Part shown: positions 16,638-24,386 of the stretch, piece after piece
Numbering within the stretch: the stretch's first letter is position 1
Layout: each line of letters starts with the position of its first letter
Origin: a virus
DNA: 32,695 nt
Virus record (IMG/VR): IMGVR_UViG_3300013132_000144
Span: 1 to 32,695 of that record
Reading direction: 5' to 3' (one strand)
Position numbers and translations under genes: made by a program
Notes under the pieces: generated by a model
Database searches by the model: none
Told to the model about the DNA's origin: nothing
Seen by the model: only the letters and a program-made list of their open reading frames with translations

Positions 16638-17392
16638 TGAATAAATTGAAAGGTGGTTTATCGGATAATAAGACAATTGGTGATTTATCAAATAAACATA
16701 AAATATCAATAGACAACATTTTATCCCAATTAAATAAAGGGGTAAAAATCGAGATGGAGCACACCACAGATAAACAAAAAGCAAAAGAGATTGCAATGGA
16801 CCACTTATATGAAGACCCCAAATATTATGATAAATTAAAAAAAATTGAGGTTGACGAAAAATGGTCAGAGAAATATAAAAAATCAATTGATTGTAGTAAT
16901 CCTAAAGGTTTCAGTCAAAGAGCACATTGTCAAGGTAAAAAAAAGGAAACAAAAGAAGCGACAGGTGCGAGTTCATCAGGTTCATTTGAAGGACCATTTT
17001 TGAGTGATAAACCAATAAGAAGAGATATTGGAACATATCATAATGCAAAATTAGATGAGGCGTTAGGTGGTACTGAGATGGGTAGTTACGATGTTCCATT
17101 TCTTGGTACAACACCGAAAGGTCGTAAGAATCCATTGAAAATTGATGGACCTGAAAGTATAAAAAAAAGTAGAGCGGTCAAAGATAAGAATTTTCCAAAA
17201 TGGGGTGGACCTAAAGGGATTTACATAAAAATAAAAGAGAAATGTAAAAAATTTCCATACTGCAATCAGGGGGATATAAATGCAATCGAAGTTTTGAAAG
17301 AATCAATCAATGATATGTCAAAAAAATATGGAATACCCAAAGATTATTTAGAACAAATAATAATAAATGAAATAAAGACAATATTTATATAA
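16637..17392 (+). CDS. DUF5661-like protein with phage NPKGFSQRAHC motif, putative assembly or virion protein
   Basis: The 251-residue protein starts with a segment matching DUF5661 (about 33-70: KGVKIEMEHTTDKQKAKEIA then DHLYEDPKYYDKL). Next is DCSNPKGFSQRAHCQGKKK (about 85-103), a motif I recall from virion-associated proteins of large phages. A linker follows with a twice-repeated short motif (GSFEGPFLSDKP and GSYDVPFLGTTP), then a second Cys motif (KCKKFPYCNQG) and a helical C-terminus. It overlaps the gene before it by one base and is one base from the next. The two Cys motifs may bind metal. A head or tail assembly role is inferred; enzymatic activity is not evident. Confidence 0.65.
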   Translation: MNKLKGGLSDNKTIGDLSNKHKISIDNILSQLNKGVKIEMEHTTDKQKAKEIAMDHLYEDPKYYDKLKKIEVDEKWSEKYKKSIDCSNPKGFSQRAHCQGKKKETKEATGASSSGSFEGPFLSDKPIRRDIGTYHNAKLDEALGGTEMGSYDVPFLGTTPKGRKNPLKIDGPESIKKSRAVKDKNFPKWGGPKGIYIKIKEKCKKFPYCNQGDINAIEVLKESINDMSKKYGIPKDYLEQIIINEIKTIFI

Positions 17393-17393
17393 T

Positions 17394-19184
17394 ATGAAAA
17401 TACGTGATTTTGAAAAATTAATTCAAGAATCTATTTCAGATAAAATTAAATCTGAAATTGTTAAAGAATCTTCAGAAAAATATTTAGTTAAAACTGAAGA
17501 TGGTGTTCCATTAGAGAGTTTTGATAAAAAAGAAGAGGCAGATAAATTCAAATCTGACCATGAGAAAAAAAATCCTAAACAAAAATTATTAGTTGATAAA
17601 TTCGGTTCTTATGATGATATGATGGAAGAATTGGATGAAATGAATGATAAATTAGAACAAAAAGAAATAAGTAATATGAAAAATGAAATGTCTAAGGATT
17701 CAAATTACATGAAAACTGAATCCGTAAAAAAGTTAGCAATATTAGCATCAAAAACTCGTAAATCCGCTGCAAATAAATTAATTAATTTAACTGAGACAAT
17801 CAAAAAAGGTAAAGTTAATTTGAATGATGTAATATCTATCCTTAACGAACACAAATTATATGACTTGAAAAAGAAAATTACATTAAAAGAAGATATGTTC
17901 GAACAAAATATGAACAATTCCGATGATGAATTATTTAATTTTGATGATTATAAAGATATGACCGATGATGATGATATTAATTTGGGAGATGATGATATTG
18001 ATGATATTGATGATATTGATGAGCCATCATACATAAAAAAACCGATGAGAAAGTCAGAATTTATGGATAATGAACCAGATGAATATGATGACATTAGAAG
18101 TTCTGATTTTCTAGATTACAATTCTGAGGAGGATGATGACGATATTATGTTTGACGATTTGAAAGAAATCGACATGGATGAAGAATTATATGAATTAAAT
18201 TTAGACGATGAAATGGATAATCCTAAAAAAAAATCAACTAAAATATCTCATGATTATTCATGGGAGGATGACTTTGAACTTGCCCGAGATTTAGATGACC
18301 AATTCGCGGATTATGACAGATACGACCCACATCCCGATGATGTTGATGATAATTCTCATGGAATGCCATGGGGATGGAAGTATACTGATGGTGGTCGAAT
18401 CGAAGATTTGGATGAAATGACAGAAATGGAACCCGATTTTTCTATGGAAGAAATGATGAGTATGGATGGTGATATGTATGAAGGGAAGGGAATGTGTTCT
18501 GAGTGTGGGTCAATGTTAAACGAGGAGGGCATGTGTTCTGAATGTATGAAAGAAGGTTCGTATATGAATGAATCAAAGAAAAGAAAATTAGTATTAAAAG
18601 AAAGTGAATTGATTAATCTTGTCAAAAAAATGGTTCTTGAATCTGTCCCCGGTTTATCAATTACGCAAAAAAATAGAAAAAAATCAGGTGCAGAATCTAA
18701 TAGTCATATGAAAGATGTGGAATCCAAAATGAAAAAGACAAGAAAATTTGATGGCAATGATAATCCATCATTTCCAAAGCAAATAGGAAAAGGAGAGAAA
18801 GTAGCAAGACAGAATACATCAGAAGAAGATAAGATTATGTCTACATACCGAGGTGGTGGTCTTGAAGATTTAAAGTATGATACTCAACCATCTAAGTCAT
18901 TCAATGAAAGGATTAAAAAAGCTCTAAAAGGTGATTCTACTATGGGTAATTCACAAGATTCACCCAATGTTATGAAATCTGATACTGGTGAAAACATCAT
19001 GAAAAAGGCTCAGATGAAAAAAGACACATTAGAAAAAGATACCAATGTAAGTTGGGGACATGCATGGAAAGAACCTGAAAAAGTAAAAATTGTAAAAGAA
19101 TCTAAAAATAAAGAATCTTCACAATTAAAAAAAGAAATGAATAGGATGAAAGACATCGCTTCATACAATAAAAAAACACAGTAA
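17394..19184 (+). CDS. Large acidic protein with CxxC-x9-CxxC zinc ribbon, putative assembly or virion protein
   Basis: A 596-residue, highly charged protein. The N-terminal part is helical and Lys/Glu-rich, including a short alpha/beta stretch (EKYLVKTEDGVPLESFDKKE). Residues about 175-365 are extremely Asp/Glu/Met-rich and probably disordered. A compact Cys motif follows (CSEC at 368-371 and CSEC at 381-384), encoded by a near-duplicate 15-base sequence, which could bind one zinc ion. The C-terminal third is basic and Ser/Lys-rich (SELINLVKKMVLES and onward). Acidic, modular proteins like this act as scaffold or core components in some large phages, but that is inference. A perfect hairpin lies just beyond the stop. 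Confidence 0.65.
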   Translation: MKIRDFEKLIQESISDKIKSEIVKESSEKYLVKTEDGVPLESFDKKEEADKFKSDHEKKNPKQKLLVDKFGSYDDMMEELDEMNDKLEQKEISNMKNEMSKDSNYMKTESVKKLAILASKTRKSAANKLINLTETIKKGKVNLNDVISILNEHKLYDLKKKITLKEDMFEQNMNNSDDELFNFDDYKDMTDDDDINLGDDDIDDIDDIDEPSYIKKPMRKSEFMDNEPDEYDDIRSSDFLDYNSEEDDDDIMFDDLKEIDMDEELYELNLDDEMDNPKKKSTKISHDYSWEDDFELARDLDDQFADYDRYDPHPDDVDDNSHGMPWGWKYTDGGRIEDLDEMTEMEPDFSMEEMMSMDGDMYEGKGMCSECGSMLNEEGMCSECMKEGSYMNESKKRKLVLKESELINLVKKMVLESVPGLSITQKNRKKSGAESNSHMKDVESKMKKTRKFDGNDNPSFPKQIGKGEKVARQNTSEEDKIMSTYRGGGLEDLKYDTQPSKSFNERIKKALKGDSTMGNSQDSPNVMKSDTGENIMKKAQMKKDTLEKDTNVSWGHAWKEPEKVKIVKESKNKESSQLKKEMNRMKDIASYNKKTQ

Positions 19185-19200
19185 GTATACACTTTTTTTT

Positions 19201-19236
19201 GTCCCCCATATCAATTATATTATTGATATGGGGGAC
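19201..19236 (+). promoter_or_regulatory. Perfect 15-bp hairpin containing the start codon of the next gene
   Basis: Arms GTCCCCCATATCAAT (19201-19215) and ATTGATATGGGGGAC (19222-19236) pair perfectly around a 6-base loop. The ATG of the next gene is bases 19228-19230, inside the 3' arm and paired with CAT of the 5' arm. A T-run precedes the hairpin and TTCTTTTTT follows five bases after it, so it could also serve as a terminator for the gene upstream. Five consecutive G:C pairs in such AT-rich DNA argue against chance. Confidence 0.75.
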
Positions 19237-19674
19237 AATTCTTTTTTGACATTTAGTGATAATTATAAGAATCATATTGATATTTGGTTCAAAGCATATA
19301 ACATAAGTTACGAAAAATTATCATTGTATTATGATTTTCTTATGTCATTATATGAGTTGATTGACAAAACTTATTTAGGTAATGATGTAATAATAACAGA
19401 TGAAAATCAAAAAGAACATTTTGATTGGTGTTGGAAAAAAGTCATCAATAATTTCGAAAAAGAAAAAATAAATTTTAAATACGATGGATATCATTACGAG
19501 TATTTTTGGAATTTTTTCAAAGAAGCTTTTTATCATAATAAATCAATTGATGAAAATGTTAAAATACTTCAATATTTTAAAATTTTATTTGATTTCAACC
19601 ATACAAAAACTCGTTCTGAGATTGATGTATTGACTGAATTATATAAAATATTCAATGAAAGCTTGAAAAAATGA
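19228..19674 (+). CDS. Hypothetical protein with hairpin-occluded start
   Basis: A 148-residue, aromatic-rich, mostly helical protein (NHIDIWFKAYNISYEKLSLY, HFDWCWKKVINNFEKEK, YHYEYFWNFFKEAFYHNK). The sequence looks protein-like throughout from about residue 10, so the ATG at 19228 is favoured; the next in-frame ATG (19342) would remove well-formed helices. The start codon lies in a perfect hairpin, so expression may depend on unfolding or processing of the mRNA. No known domain is recognised. Confidence 0.7.
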   Translation: MGDNSFLTFSDNYKNHIDIWFKAYNISYEKLSLYYDFLMSLYELIDKTYLGNDVIITDENQKEHFDWCWKKVINNFEKEKINFKYDGYHYEYFWNFFKEAFYHNKSIDENVKILQYFKILFDFNHTKTRSEIDVLTELYKIFNESLKK

Positions 19675-19708
19675 TTATTTTATCATATTTTATTACAAAA
19701 CTTATAAC

Positions 19709-19888
19709 ATGGAAACGTTGCAAAAAATGAAAGAATTATTCGAAAAAATGTCAAGAGATACTGAAAAAGTCATGAACAAAGGAAATCGTAGTGCAGCAAT
19801 TAGAGCAAGAAAATTTTCACAAGAATTAAAAAATTTAATTCCACAATACAGAAAAGAAATTCTTGAAAAATCGAAAGAAAATGAATGA
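19709..19888 (+). CDS. Histone H1-like (Hc1-like) small basic protein
   Basis: A 59-residue protein: METLQKMKELFEKMSRD, a central NKGNRSAAIRARKFSQELK and a Lys/Glu-rich end. The pattern M-K-E-L ... (K/N)KGN(R/K)xAA-x-R-(A/L)RK ... E(L/I)K-L matches the short chromatin protein called histone H1 or Hc1-like in Bacteroidetes and Chlamydiae, from family knowledge. The full Lys/Ala/Pro-rich DNA-binding tail of longer members is missing. It could bind DNA in the nucleoid or the phage genome. Its end overlaps the next gene by eight bases. Confidence 0.65.
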   Translation: METLQKMKELFEKMSRDTEKVMNKGNRSAAIRARKFSQELKNLIPQYRKEILEKSKENE

Positions 19889-20057
19889 AATTAAATTTTT
19901 CTTTTTTATAATTTCAATTTTAGTGGTTTTTAAATTTGGTATTGATTTAGTATTAAGATTTTCTCAAGATATGCCGAAACCATTAGTATTGACAATACCA
20001 CAACAAACATTATTGACTGTTACAATTGCATATATAATAACTTATTTAAGATTTTAA
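19881..20057 (+). CDS. Small membrane protein
   Basis: A 58-residue protein starting at ATG 19881, eight bases inside the H1-like gene; an upstream TTG at 19863 would overlap more. It has one clear membrane segment (about 5-25, KFFFFIISILVVFKFGIDLV) and a second weaker one at the C-terminus (about 42-57). The stop codon is followed one base later by the next ATG. Function unknown; a holin-like or accessory membrane role cannot be told apart. Confidence 0.6.
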   Translation: MNEIKFFFFIISILVVFKFGIDLVLRFSQDMPKPLVLTIPQQTLLTVTIAYIITYLRF

Positions 20058-20058
20058 A

Positions 20059-20553
20059 ATGTACGATTCAATAAAATCCATAAGACCATACTTTTATTCA
20101 CTTAGAGAAATTGAGTCTTATGTTACTCTTGATATTAAAATTCCTTTGACTTGGAAATATATTGATATCATTCAGACTTTTGAATCTATTAAATATAAAG
20201 TTCAAGATAAAAATGACAAATTCATATTATTATCTATAATAACAAACTCAGATGAAAATGGTTATTCACTAGTTTTTCTATGTGCAAATGAAATTATAAA
20301 AGTAAATAAAGAAGAGGAAGAAAAACAATTATTGTTCCAACAAAAATTATTAGAATTACAAGAATTATTTGAAAAAGAAAATTTAGATATTCTAAGGTCT
20401 TTGAATTTAAAATTATTGACTGATGGACAAGGAATTACAAATAGAGATGAATTTATTGGAGAAGGAGAAAAAGAAGAATTTGAAAGAGATAGAGAATTAC
20501 AAGAAAAAAGTAATAGAAGAGTTAAGACAAATAGACAAAAACAAAATGTTTGA
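20059..20553 (+). CDS. Hypothetical protein with charged C-terminal tail
   Basis: A 164-residue protein. Residues 1-85 look folded (SIRPYFYSLREIESYVTLDI, IPLTWKYIDIIQ, a strand FILLSIITNSDENGYSLVFL); then comes a long Glu/Gln/Leu helix (about 87-115, EEEEKQLLFQQKLLELQELF), probably a coiled coil, and a disordered tail of Glu, Arg and Lys. The design suggests a small domain that oligomerises through the helix. The family feels phage-specific, but I cannot name it. Confidence 0.7.
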   Translation: MYDSIKSIRPYFYSLREIESYVTLDIKIPLTWKYIDIIQTFESIKYKVQDKNDKFILLSIITNSDENGYSLVFLCANEIIKVNKEEEEKQLLFQQKLLELQELFEKENLDILRSLNLKLLTDGQGITNRDEFIGEGEKEEFERDRELQEKSNRRVKTNRQKQNV

Positions 20554-20617
20554 AAAACCTAAAATTGGTTTTTTTCAAAAAATATTATTAATAATTGGTT
20601 ATGGACAAAAAGGGTGA
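20546..20617 (+). CDS. Possible 23-residue peptide gene
   Basis: A short frame starting at ATG 20546, overlapping the upstream stop by eight bases and the next gene by 17. The peptide (MFEKPKIGFFQKILLIIGYG plus three residues) is hydrophobic in the middle. It fills the only gap between its neighbours, as coupled genes do, but is too short to be sure. Confidence 0.2.
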   Translation: MFEKPKIGFFQKILLIIGYGQKG

Positions 20618-20834
20618 ATTACTTAATCAGTTAGCAATAGTTTCAGATTTGTTGGAAAGAATGAATTCTAAAAGTATATCCACAACTTTGATAATCGAAC
20701 AAAATCATCAGGATTTTGATAATACATTTATCGAAGTTCAAAAAAAATATGGGATTAAGACTGAAAAACCAGACGACAAATTCCAAATTACTATTGGATT
20801 TGTAGATATTATTTTTAGTAAGAATAGTGTCTGA
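20601..20834 (+). CDS. Small hypothetical protein
   Basis: A 77-residue acidic, partly helical protein from ATG 20601 (MDKKGELLNQLAIVSDLLER); a TTG at 20595 is an alternative start. The C-terminal half has two strands (QITIGFVDIIFS). It is the last + strand gene before the lone minus-strand gene, with which it overlaps tail to tail by 20 bases (20815-20834). Function unknown. Confidence 0.6.
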   Translation: MDKKGELLNQLAIVSDLLERMNSKSISTTLIIEQNHQDFDNTFIEVQKKYGIKTEKPDDKFQITIGFVDIIFSKNSV

Positions 20835-21453
20835 ACAAATCTTTTTTATCGTATCCCTTACTTTCTAATAATCTGTACAACTGACTTCTCTGATTTGTAT
20901 TTATATCTTTTACAAATATAAAATTACTCTTTTTCTTTGATAACAAATCTGACCTAATTATTTCAAATAATCTTTCTGTATCATTAATATTTTTATTACC
21001 AAATAATTTTATATCATTTTCTACTTGTACAAACAATTTATTATTTAATGTAAATAATTGTGCAATATCTCTTATTCTATAAAGTTTTTCAATCAGTTGA
21101 TGATATCTTATTCTTTTTTTTGTGTCAAAATCATAAATCTGTTCTTCAACCCAATATGGTATAATTTCTTTGATACGAAATTTATTATTTTCGATTTTTG
21201 CTTCAATATTTCTACCCATACTATCTTTAACCCACACGGAATTATTCCATCTGTTCTGTGGAAAAATCAATGCTAATTCGTAAACTAACTCACGTTTACG
21301 TTTACCACCTTGTAATTTAATGTAAGGTGGTTTCTTTTCTGTTTTATATTCTCTCCAATATTCATAAATGGTATTTTTTTTCATGCATTTATAAATAACC
21401 TTAACCTTTTTTTTGTTACAAAAAAGAATTATAAAGTATTTTCCATTTTTCAT
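20815..21453 (-). CDS. Hypothetical protein, the only minus-strand gene
   Basis: Up to 212 residues. The first 23 (MKNGKYFIILFCNKKKVKVI...) are Lys-rich and may not be translated; an internal ATG at 21384 (MKKNTIYEYWREYKTEKKPP) would give 189 residues and is a good alternative start. The core is basic and aromatic (GGKRKRELVYELALIFPQNR, WNNSVWVKDSMGR) and the end is charged (RSQLYRLLESKGYDKKDLF). The high basic charge would suit nucleic-acid binding, but no motif is seen. Its opposite orientation, its own upstream region shared with the methylase gene, and its tail-to-tail overlap suggest separate timing, perhaps early expression. Confidence 0.65.
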   Translation of the reverse strand: MKNGKYFIILFCNKKKVKVIYKCMKKNTIYEYWREYKTEKKPPYIKLQGGKRKRELVYELALIFPQNRWNNSVWVKDSMGRNIEAKIENNKFRIKEIIPYWVEEQIYDFDTKKRIRYHQLIEKLYRIRDIAQLFTLNNKLFVQVENDIKLFGNKNINDTERLFEIIRSDLLSKKKSNFIFVKDINTNQRSQLYRLLESKGYDKKDLFRHYSY

Positions 21454-21464
21454 ATAATAAACAT

Positions 21465-21492
21465 TTTAAATACCACAAAGAGGTATCTTAAA
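21465..21492 (-). promoter_or_regulatory. Imperfect hairpin in the divergent intergenic region
   Basis: Left arm TTTAAATACC and right arm GGTATCTTAAA pair over ten bases with one bulged base around a 7-base loop (ACAAAGA). It starts 11 bases upstream of the longest start of the minus-strand gene, in the 126-base divergent region shared with the methylase gene. It may be an operator or a leader structure for the minus-strand gene. Confidence 0.4.
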
Positions 21493-21559
21493 ATATATAT
21501 TTTTAATTTCTCTTTTTCAATTTTTTTCTCTATATTTTTTGAGAGTGAATGTCATTTTT

Positions 21560-21567
21560 TATAAATA
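21560..21567 (+). promoter_or_regulatory. TATAAATA, T4-late-promoter-like element before the methylase
   Basis: TATAAATA ends 12 bases before the ATG at 21580 in a true intergenic region, directly upstream of the rightward methylase-to-glutaredoxin gene run. The position is reasonable, but the octamer is common in AT-rich DNA. Confidence 0.3.
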
Positions 21568-21579
21568 ATAAACAATAAC

Positions 21580-22473
21580 ATGGCCATAAGTTATATTGGA
21601 GGGAAGGCAAGAATAGGTAAATGGATTGTTGAATATATACCTAATAACATAGAAACATATGTCGAAGGGTTTTCGGGAATGTTTTGGGTATTTTTCAATA
21701 TGGACTTAAAAAAATACAAAAAATTGAAAACCGTTGTATACAATGATTATAATAAGTTGAATTCAAATTTATTCAAATGTGCAAAAAATTATGATAGATT
21801 ATGGTTAGAATTATCTAAATATCCTTGTCAACAATTGGGTGTTGATGATACACCGAAAGAATACAAAGAAATGTTCGAGAAATTTCAAAAGGAAATATTT
21901 GCATCTGATTTTGTAATTCCAAATGAAGAAAATTATGAAATCGCAGCAAAATATGTATATGTTTTATGTCAAATATTTTCAGGAAGTAAACCTGAGACAT
22001 CCCAATTCATGGATTACAAAGGAAAATATAGATGCAAAGTTTTAGTCTTCATGGATAAATTGAAACATAAAAAATATAGAAAACATTTTGACAAGATAAC
22101 TTTTGTTGAAAATATGGATTTCGAAGAAGTGGTAAAAAAGTATGATTCAGAAAAAACATACTTCTATATGGACCCACCATATTGGAAAACTGAAAACTAT
22201 TATTCCAATCATGATTTTGACCAAAATGACCATGAAAGACTTTATAAATGTCTAAGAGAAATAAAAGGTAAATTTGGATTGTCGTATTATTATTTTGATA
22301 AACTATCATCATGGTTTTCAAAATATAGATATTCATGGTTACAAAAAGATTTTAAAAAAGCAGCATCATCTAAAAAAGATGGAACTCAAAATATTGGAAC
22401 AGAATTATTAATAATGAATTATAAAATAAAAAGAAATAAACCCATACAATTGAAATTATTTGAGGATTTTTAA
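21580..22473 (+). CDS. dam: Dam-type N6-adenine DNA methyltransferase
   Basis: A 297-residue class D12 (Dam/T4-Dam) methyltransferase. The N-terminal SAM-binding start is clear (ISYIGGKARIGKWIVEYIP, then ETYVEGFSGMFWVFF), and the catalytic DPPY is at 198-201 (FYMDPPYWKTENYY). A late SYYYFDKLSSWF segment and the NIGTELLIMNY end also fit. It would methylate adenine in a short, probably GATC-like site, protecting phage DNA from host restriction or marking it for transcription or packaging. No cognate restriction enzyme is nearby, so it is an orphan enzyme. It faces away from the minus-strand gene and leads the operon that includes the NusG-like factor. Confidence 0.9.
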   Translation: MAISYIGGKARIGKWIVEYIPNNIETYVEGFSGMFWVFFNMDLKKYKKLKTVVYNDYNKLNSNLFKCAKNYDRLWLELSKYPCQQLGVDDTPKEYKEMFEKFQKEIFASDFVIPNEENYEIAAKYVYVLCQIFSGSKPETSQFMDYKGKYRCKVLVFMDKLKHKKYRKHFDKITFVENMDFEEVVKKYDSEKTYFYMDPPYWKTENYYSNHDFDQNDHERLYKCLREIKGKFGLSYYYFDKLSSWFSKYRYSWLQKDFKKAASSKKDGTQNIGTELLIMNYKIKRNKPIQLKLFEDF

Positions 22474-22484
22474 AATTGAATATT

Positions 22485-23012
22485 ATGAAATCGTTTTGGT
22501 ACGTATTGAAAGTTATACCAGGTAAAGAAAGACAACTAAAAGAGCATTTTAATCAACAAATAAATTTAGGTAGAATTCTAAATGTTAATAGATTTATTTG
22601 TCCAACTGAAAAAGAATATATTGTTGTTAAGACAAAAAAGGTATTAAGAGAAAAAGTAATTTATAATGGATATTTATATTTTGAAACCAAACGTGTTTTA
22701 AATGAGGATGAATTAAAAAATTTCTCATCAATACCAAATATCATGGGTATGTTAGGAGATAAAAAACCTATTTTATTATCTACTTCAGACGTTGAAAGAA
22801 TTCTCAAAGATGATATGTTGGATGATTATGTTGAGACAAAAAAACTTAAATACACCTTGGGTGAAGAAGTCATAATAACCGATGGTCCTTTCAAAACATT
22901 TGAAGGTGCAATAAAAAATGTATTAGAAGATAAGGTCGATTTGGACGTTAAAATATTTGGTAGAAAAACTTTGGTTTCATTAAATATAAATCAAATTGAA
23001 AAAAAACAATGA
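22485..23012 (+). CDS. nusG: NusG-like transcription elongation factor
   Basis: A 175-residue protein with the two NusG domains: an N-terminal NGN domain opening SFWYVLKVIPGKERQLKEHF and a C-terminal KOW domain (about 118-170: GEEVIITDGPFKTFEGAIKN, then FGRKTLVSLNINQIEKK). It would bind RNA polymerase during elongation and affect pausing, termination or the link to translation. A phage copy could act as antiterminator, or pair with the phage sigma factor to take over host polymerase. The start is ATG 22485; a TTG at 22476 gives three more residues. Its last four bases overlap the next start (ATGA). Confidence 0.85.
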   Translation: MKSFWYVLKVIPGKERQLKEHFNQQINLGRILNVNRFICPTEKEYIVVKTKKVLREKVIYNGYLYFETKRVLNEDELKNFSSIPNIMGMLGDKKPILLSTSDVERILKDDMLDDYVETKKLKYTLGEEVIITDGPFKTFEGAIKNVLEDKVDLDVKIFGRKTLVSLNINQIEKKQ

Positions 23013-23311
23013 CATTACATCCTGATATTTTGATTTATATTCAAAATGTAAAAAATTTTTTTAATCAGAATAATGAGATAAAAAAATATTATAATATAGA
23101 TATTAATGAAAATTTGTTCTATATTAAACTTATAGAGATATCAATCAATAATTACAAAAAAAATAATGACCCGAAATTAACTGTTGAGCAATTTGAAAAG
23201 TTAAAACAAAATTTTATAAATGAAGTGAACAAAACAAATTTAGATGATGAGGTAAAACAAAATGTATTATTAAAATCATTTTCAGAATTATCAACAATAT
23301 ATCTAAACTAA
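23009..23311 (+). CDS. Small helical protein between NusG-like and AAA genes
   Basis: A 100-residue, mostly helical, charged protein (HPDILIYIQNVKNFFNQNNE, LTVEQFEKLKQNFINEVN). It shares an ATGA overlap with the NusG-like gene and ends two bases before the AAA ATPase start, so all three are almost surely co-translated. It could be an adaptor or subunit for the ATPase, but this rests on position alone. Confidence 0.65.
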   Translation: MTLHPDILIYIQNVKNFFNQNNEIKKYYNIDINENLFYIKLIEISINNYKKNNDPKLTVEQFEKLKQNFINEVNKTNLDDEVKQNVLLKSFSELSTIYLN

Positions 23312-23312
23312 T

Positions 23313-24386
23313 ATGAACATACCAAAGAATTATCCTCTTTACGAATCAACTTATGGTCAAGATTTTCCAATTGAACAATTTTATGTAATGTATTTTGATA
23401 CAATACCATCGAAATATACCACAGGTTCTTTCTATGATAATTGTTTGTCGGATAAATTGGAAAGTGAAAACTATAAATTATTATCCAGAATTATTACTAC
23501 AGCAAGAAGAACAAGTTCTGAACAAATAATAAAAAATATTTATATAAATGAAGATAAAAAAATTATATTCATCACTGTAAAAACTGACAATAAAAATGAA
23601 TCATTATTAGTTGATATATGTTATGATATTAGAAGTGGGGATTTAATGAGACAAGTACCATTTTTATTTACATCAAATTATCTACATAAAAAGATAAAAA
23701 AATCAAATATCAACTTAGTAAAGGTTATTGGTGGTCATTTAGACGCACAAGAATTTGATTTAAATGTGGGGGAAATTGATATAGAATTAAATTATGGTAA
23801 ATCATTTACACGAATACATGATTTGATTTTGAAAAAATTAAATGAAAATAAAAGTAAGGGTATTATTTTATTACATGGAGAACCAGGTACAGGAAAAAGT
23901 TCATATATCAAGTATTTAACAAGTGTCATAAAAGATAAACAAATATTATACATTCCACCATCCATGGCGGAATCATTATCGGAACCAAATTTCATACCTT
24001 TCCTAATGGATTTCAAAAATTCAATTCTGATAATTGAAGATGCAGAATCAGTAATTACTGATAGAGAGTTTGGAGGTTCAATCGCTGGTGTTTCAAATAT
24101 ATTGAATATTACAGATGGTATATTAGGGGATTGTTTGAACATACAAATAATTGCAACCTTTAACATGGAAAAACGAAAAATTGATAAAGCACTTCTCAGA
24201 AAAGGTAGATTGATTGCGGAACATAAATTTTTACCATTAAATATAAATGATACGAATAAATTATTAAAACATCTCAATAAAAATTATATTTCCGAACAGG
24301 AAATGATATTAGCTGAAATTTATAATATTTATGAAGAAATATACAAATCTGAAGAAAAATCACAAAAAATAGGGTTTTATCAATGA
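23313..24386 (+). CDS. Bcs1-like AAA ATPase
   Basis: A 357-residue single-domain AAA+ ATPase after a 165-residue N-terminal domain. Walker A is GEPGTGKS (189-196), Walker B SILIIED (237-243), sensor 1 ATFN (281-284), and the arginine-finger region DKALLRKGRL (291-300). The pattern IEDAESVITDRE - SNILNITDGILGD - DKALLRKGRL is that of Bcs1-type AAA proteins, which move or unfold proteins. The typical membrane helix of mitochondrial Bcs1 is absent. In a phage it may remodel protein complexes in head or tail assembly or act on host targets. It is in an operon with NusG-like and glutaredoxin genes, overlapping the latter. Confidence 0.85.
   Translation: MNIPKNYPLYESTYGQDFPIEQFYVMYFDTIPSKYTTGSFYDNCLSDKLESENYKLLSRIITTARRTSSEQIIKNIYINEDKKIIFITVKTDNKNESLLVDICYDIRSGDLMRQVPFLFTSNYLHKKIKKSNINLVKVIGGHLDAQEFDLNVGEIDIELNYGKSFTRIHDLILKKLNENKSKGIILLHGEPGTGKSSYIKYLTSVIKDKQILYIPPSMAESLSEPNFIPFLMDFKNSILIIEDAESVITDREFGGSIAGVSNILNITDGILGDCLNIQIIATFNMEKRKIDKALLRKGRLIAEHKFLPLNINDTNKLLKHLNKNYISEQEMILAEIYNIYEEIYKSEEKSQKIGFYQ

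Noticed and set aside
20423-20617. 64-codon Lys/Glu-rich frame overlapping the end of the gene at 20059
   Set aside because: It starts inside a good gene and its first two thirds are only a shifted reading of A-rich codons. Only the last 23 codons from ATG 20546 are kept, as a weak candidate.
21580-22473. Restriction-modification system around the methylase
   Set aside because: No endonuclease-like gene is adjacent; the neighbours are a minus-strand hypothetical gene and a NusG-like operon, so an orphan methylase is the simpler reading.
23792-24277. 161-codon open frame antisense to the AAA ATPase
   Set aside because: It is opposite the Walker motifs of a clear gene, and its composition is that of a shadow frame.
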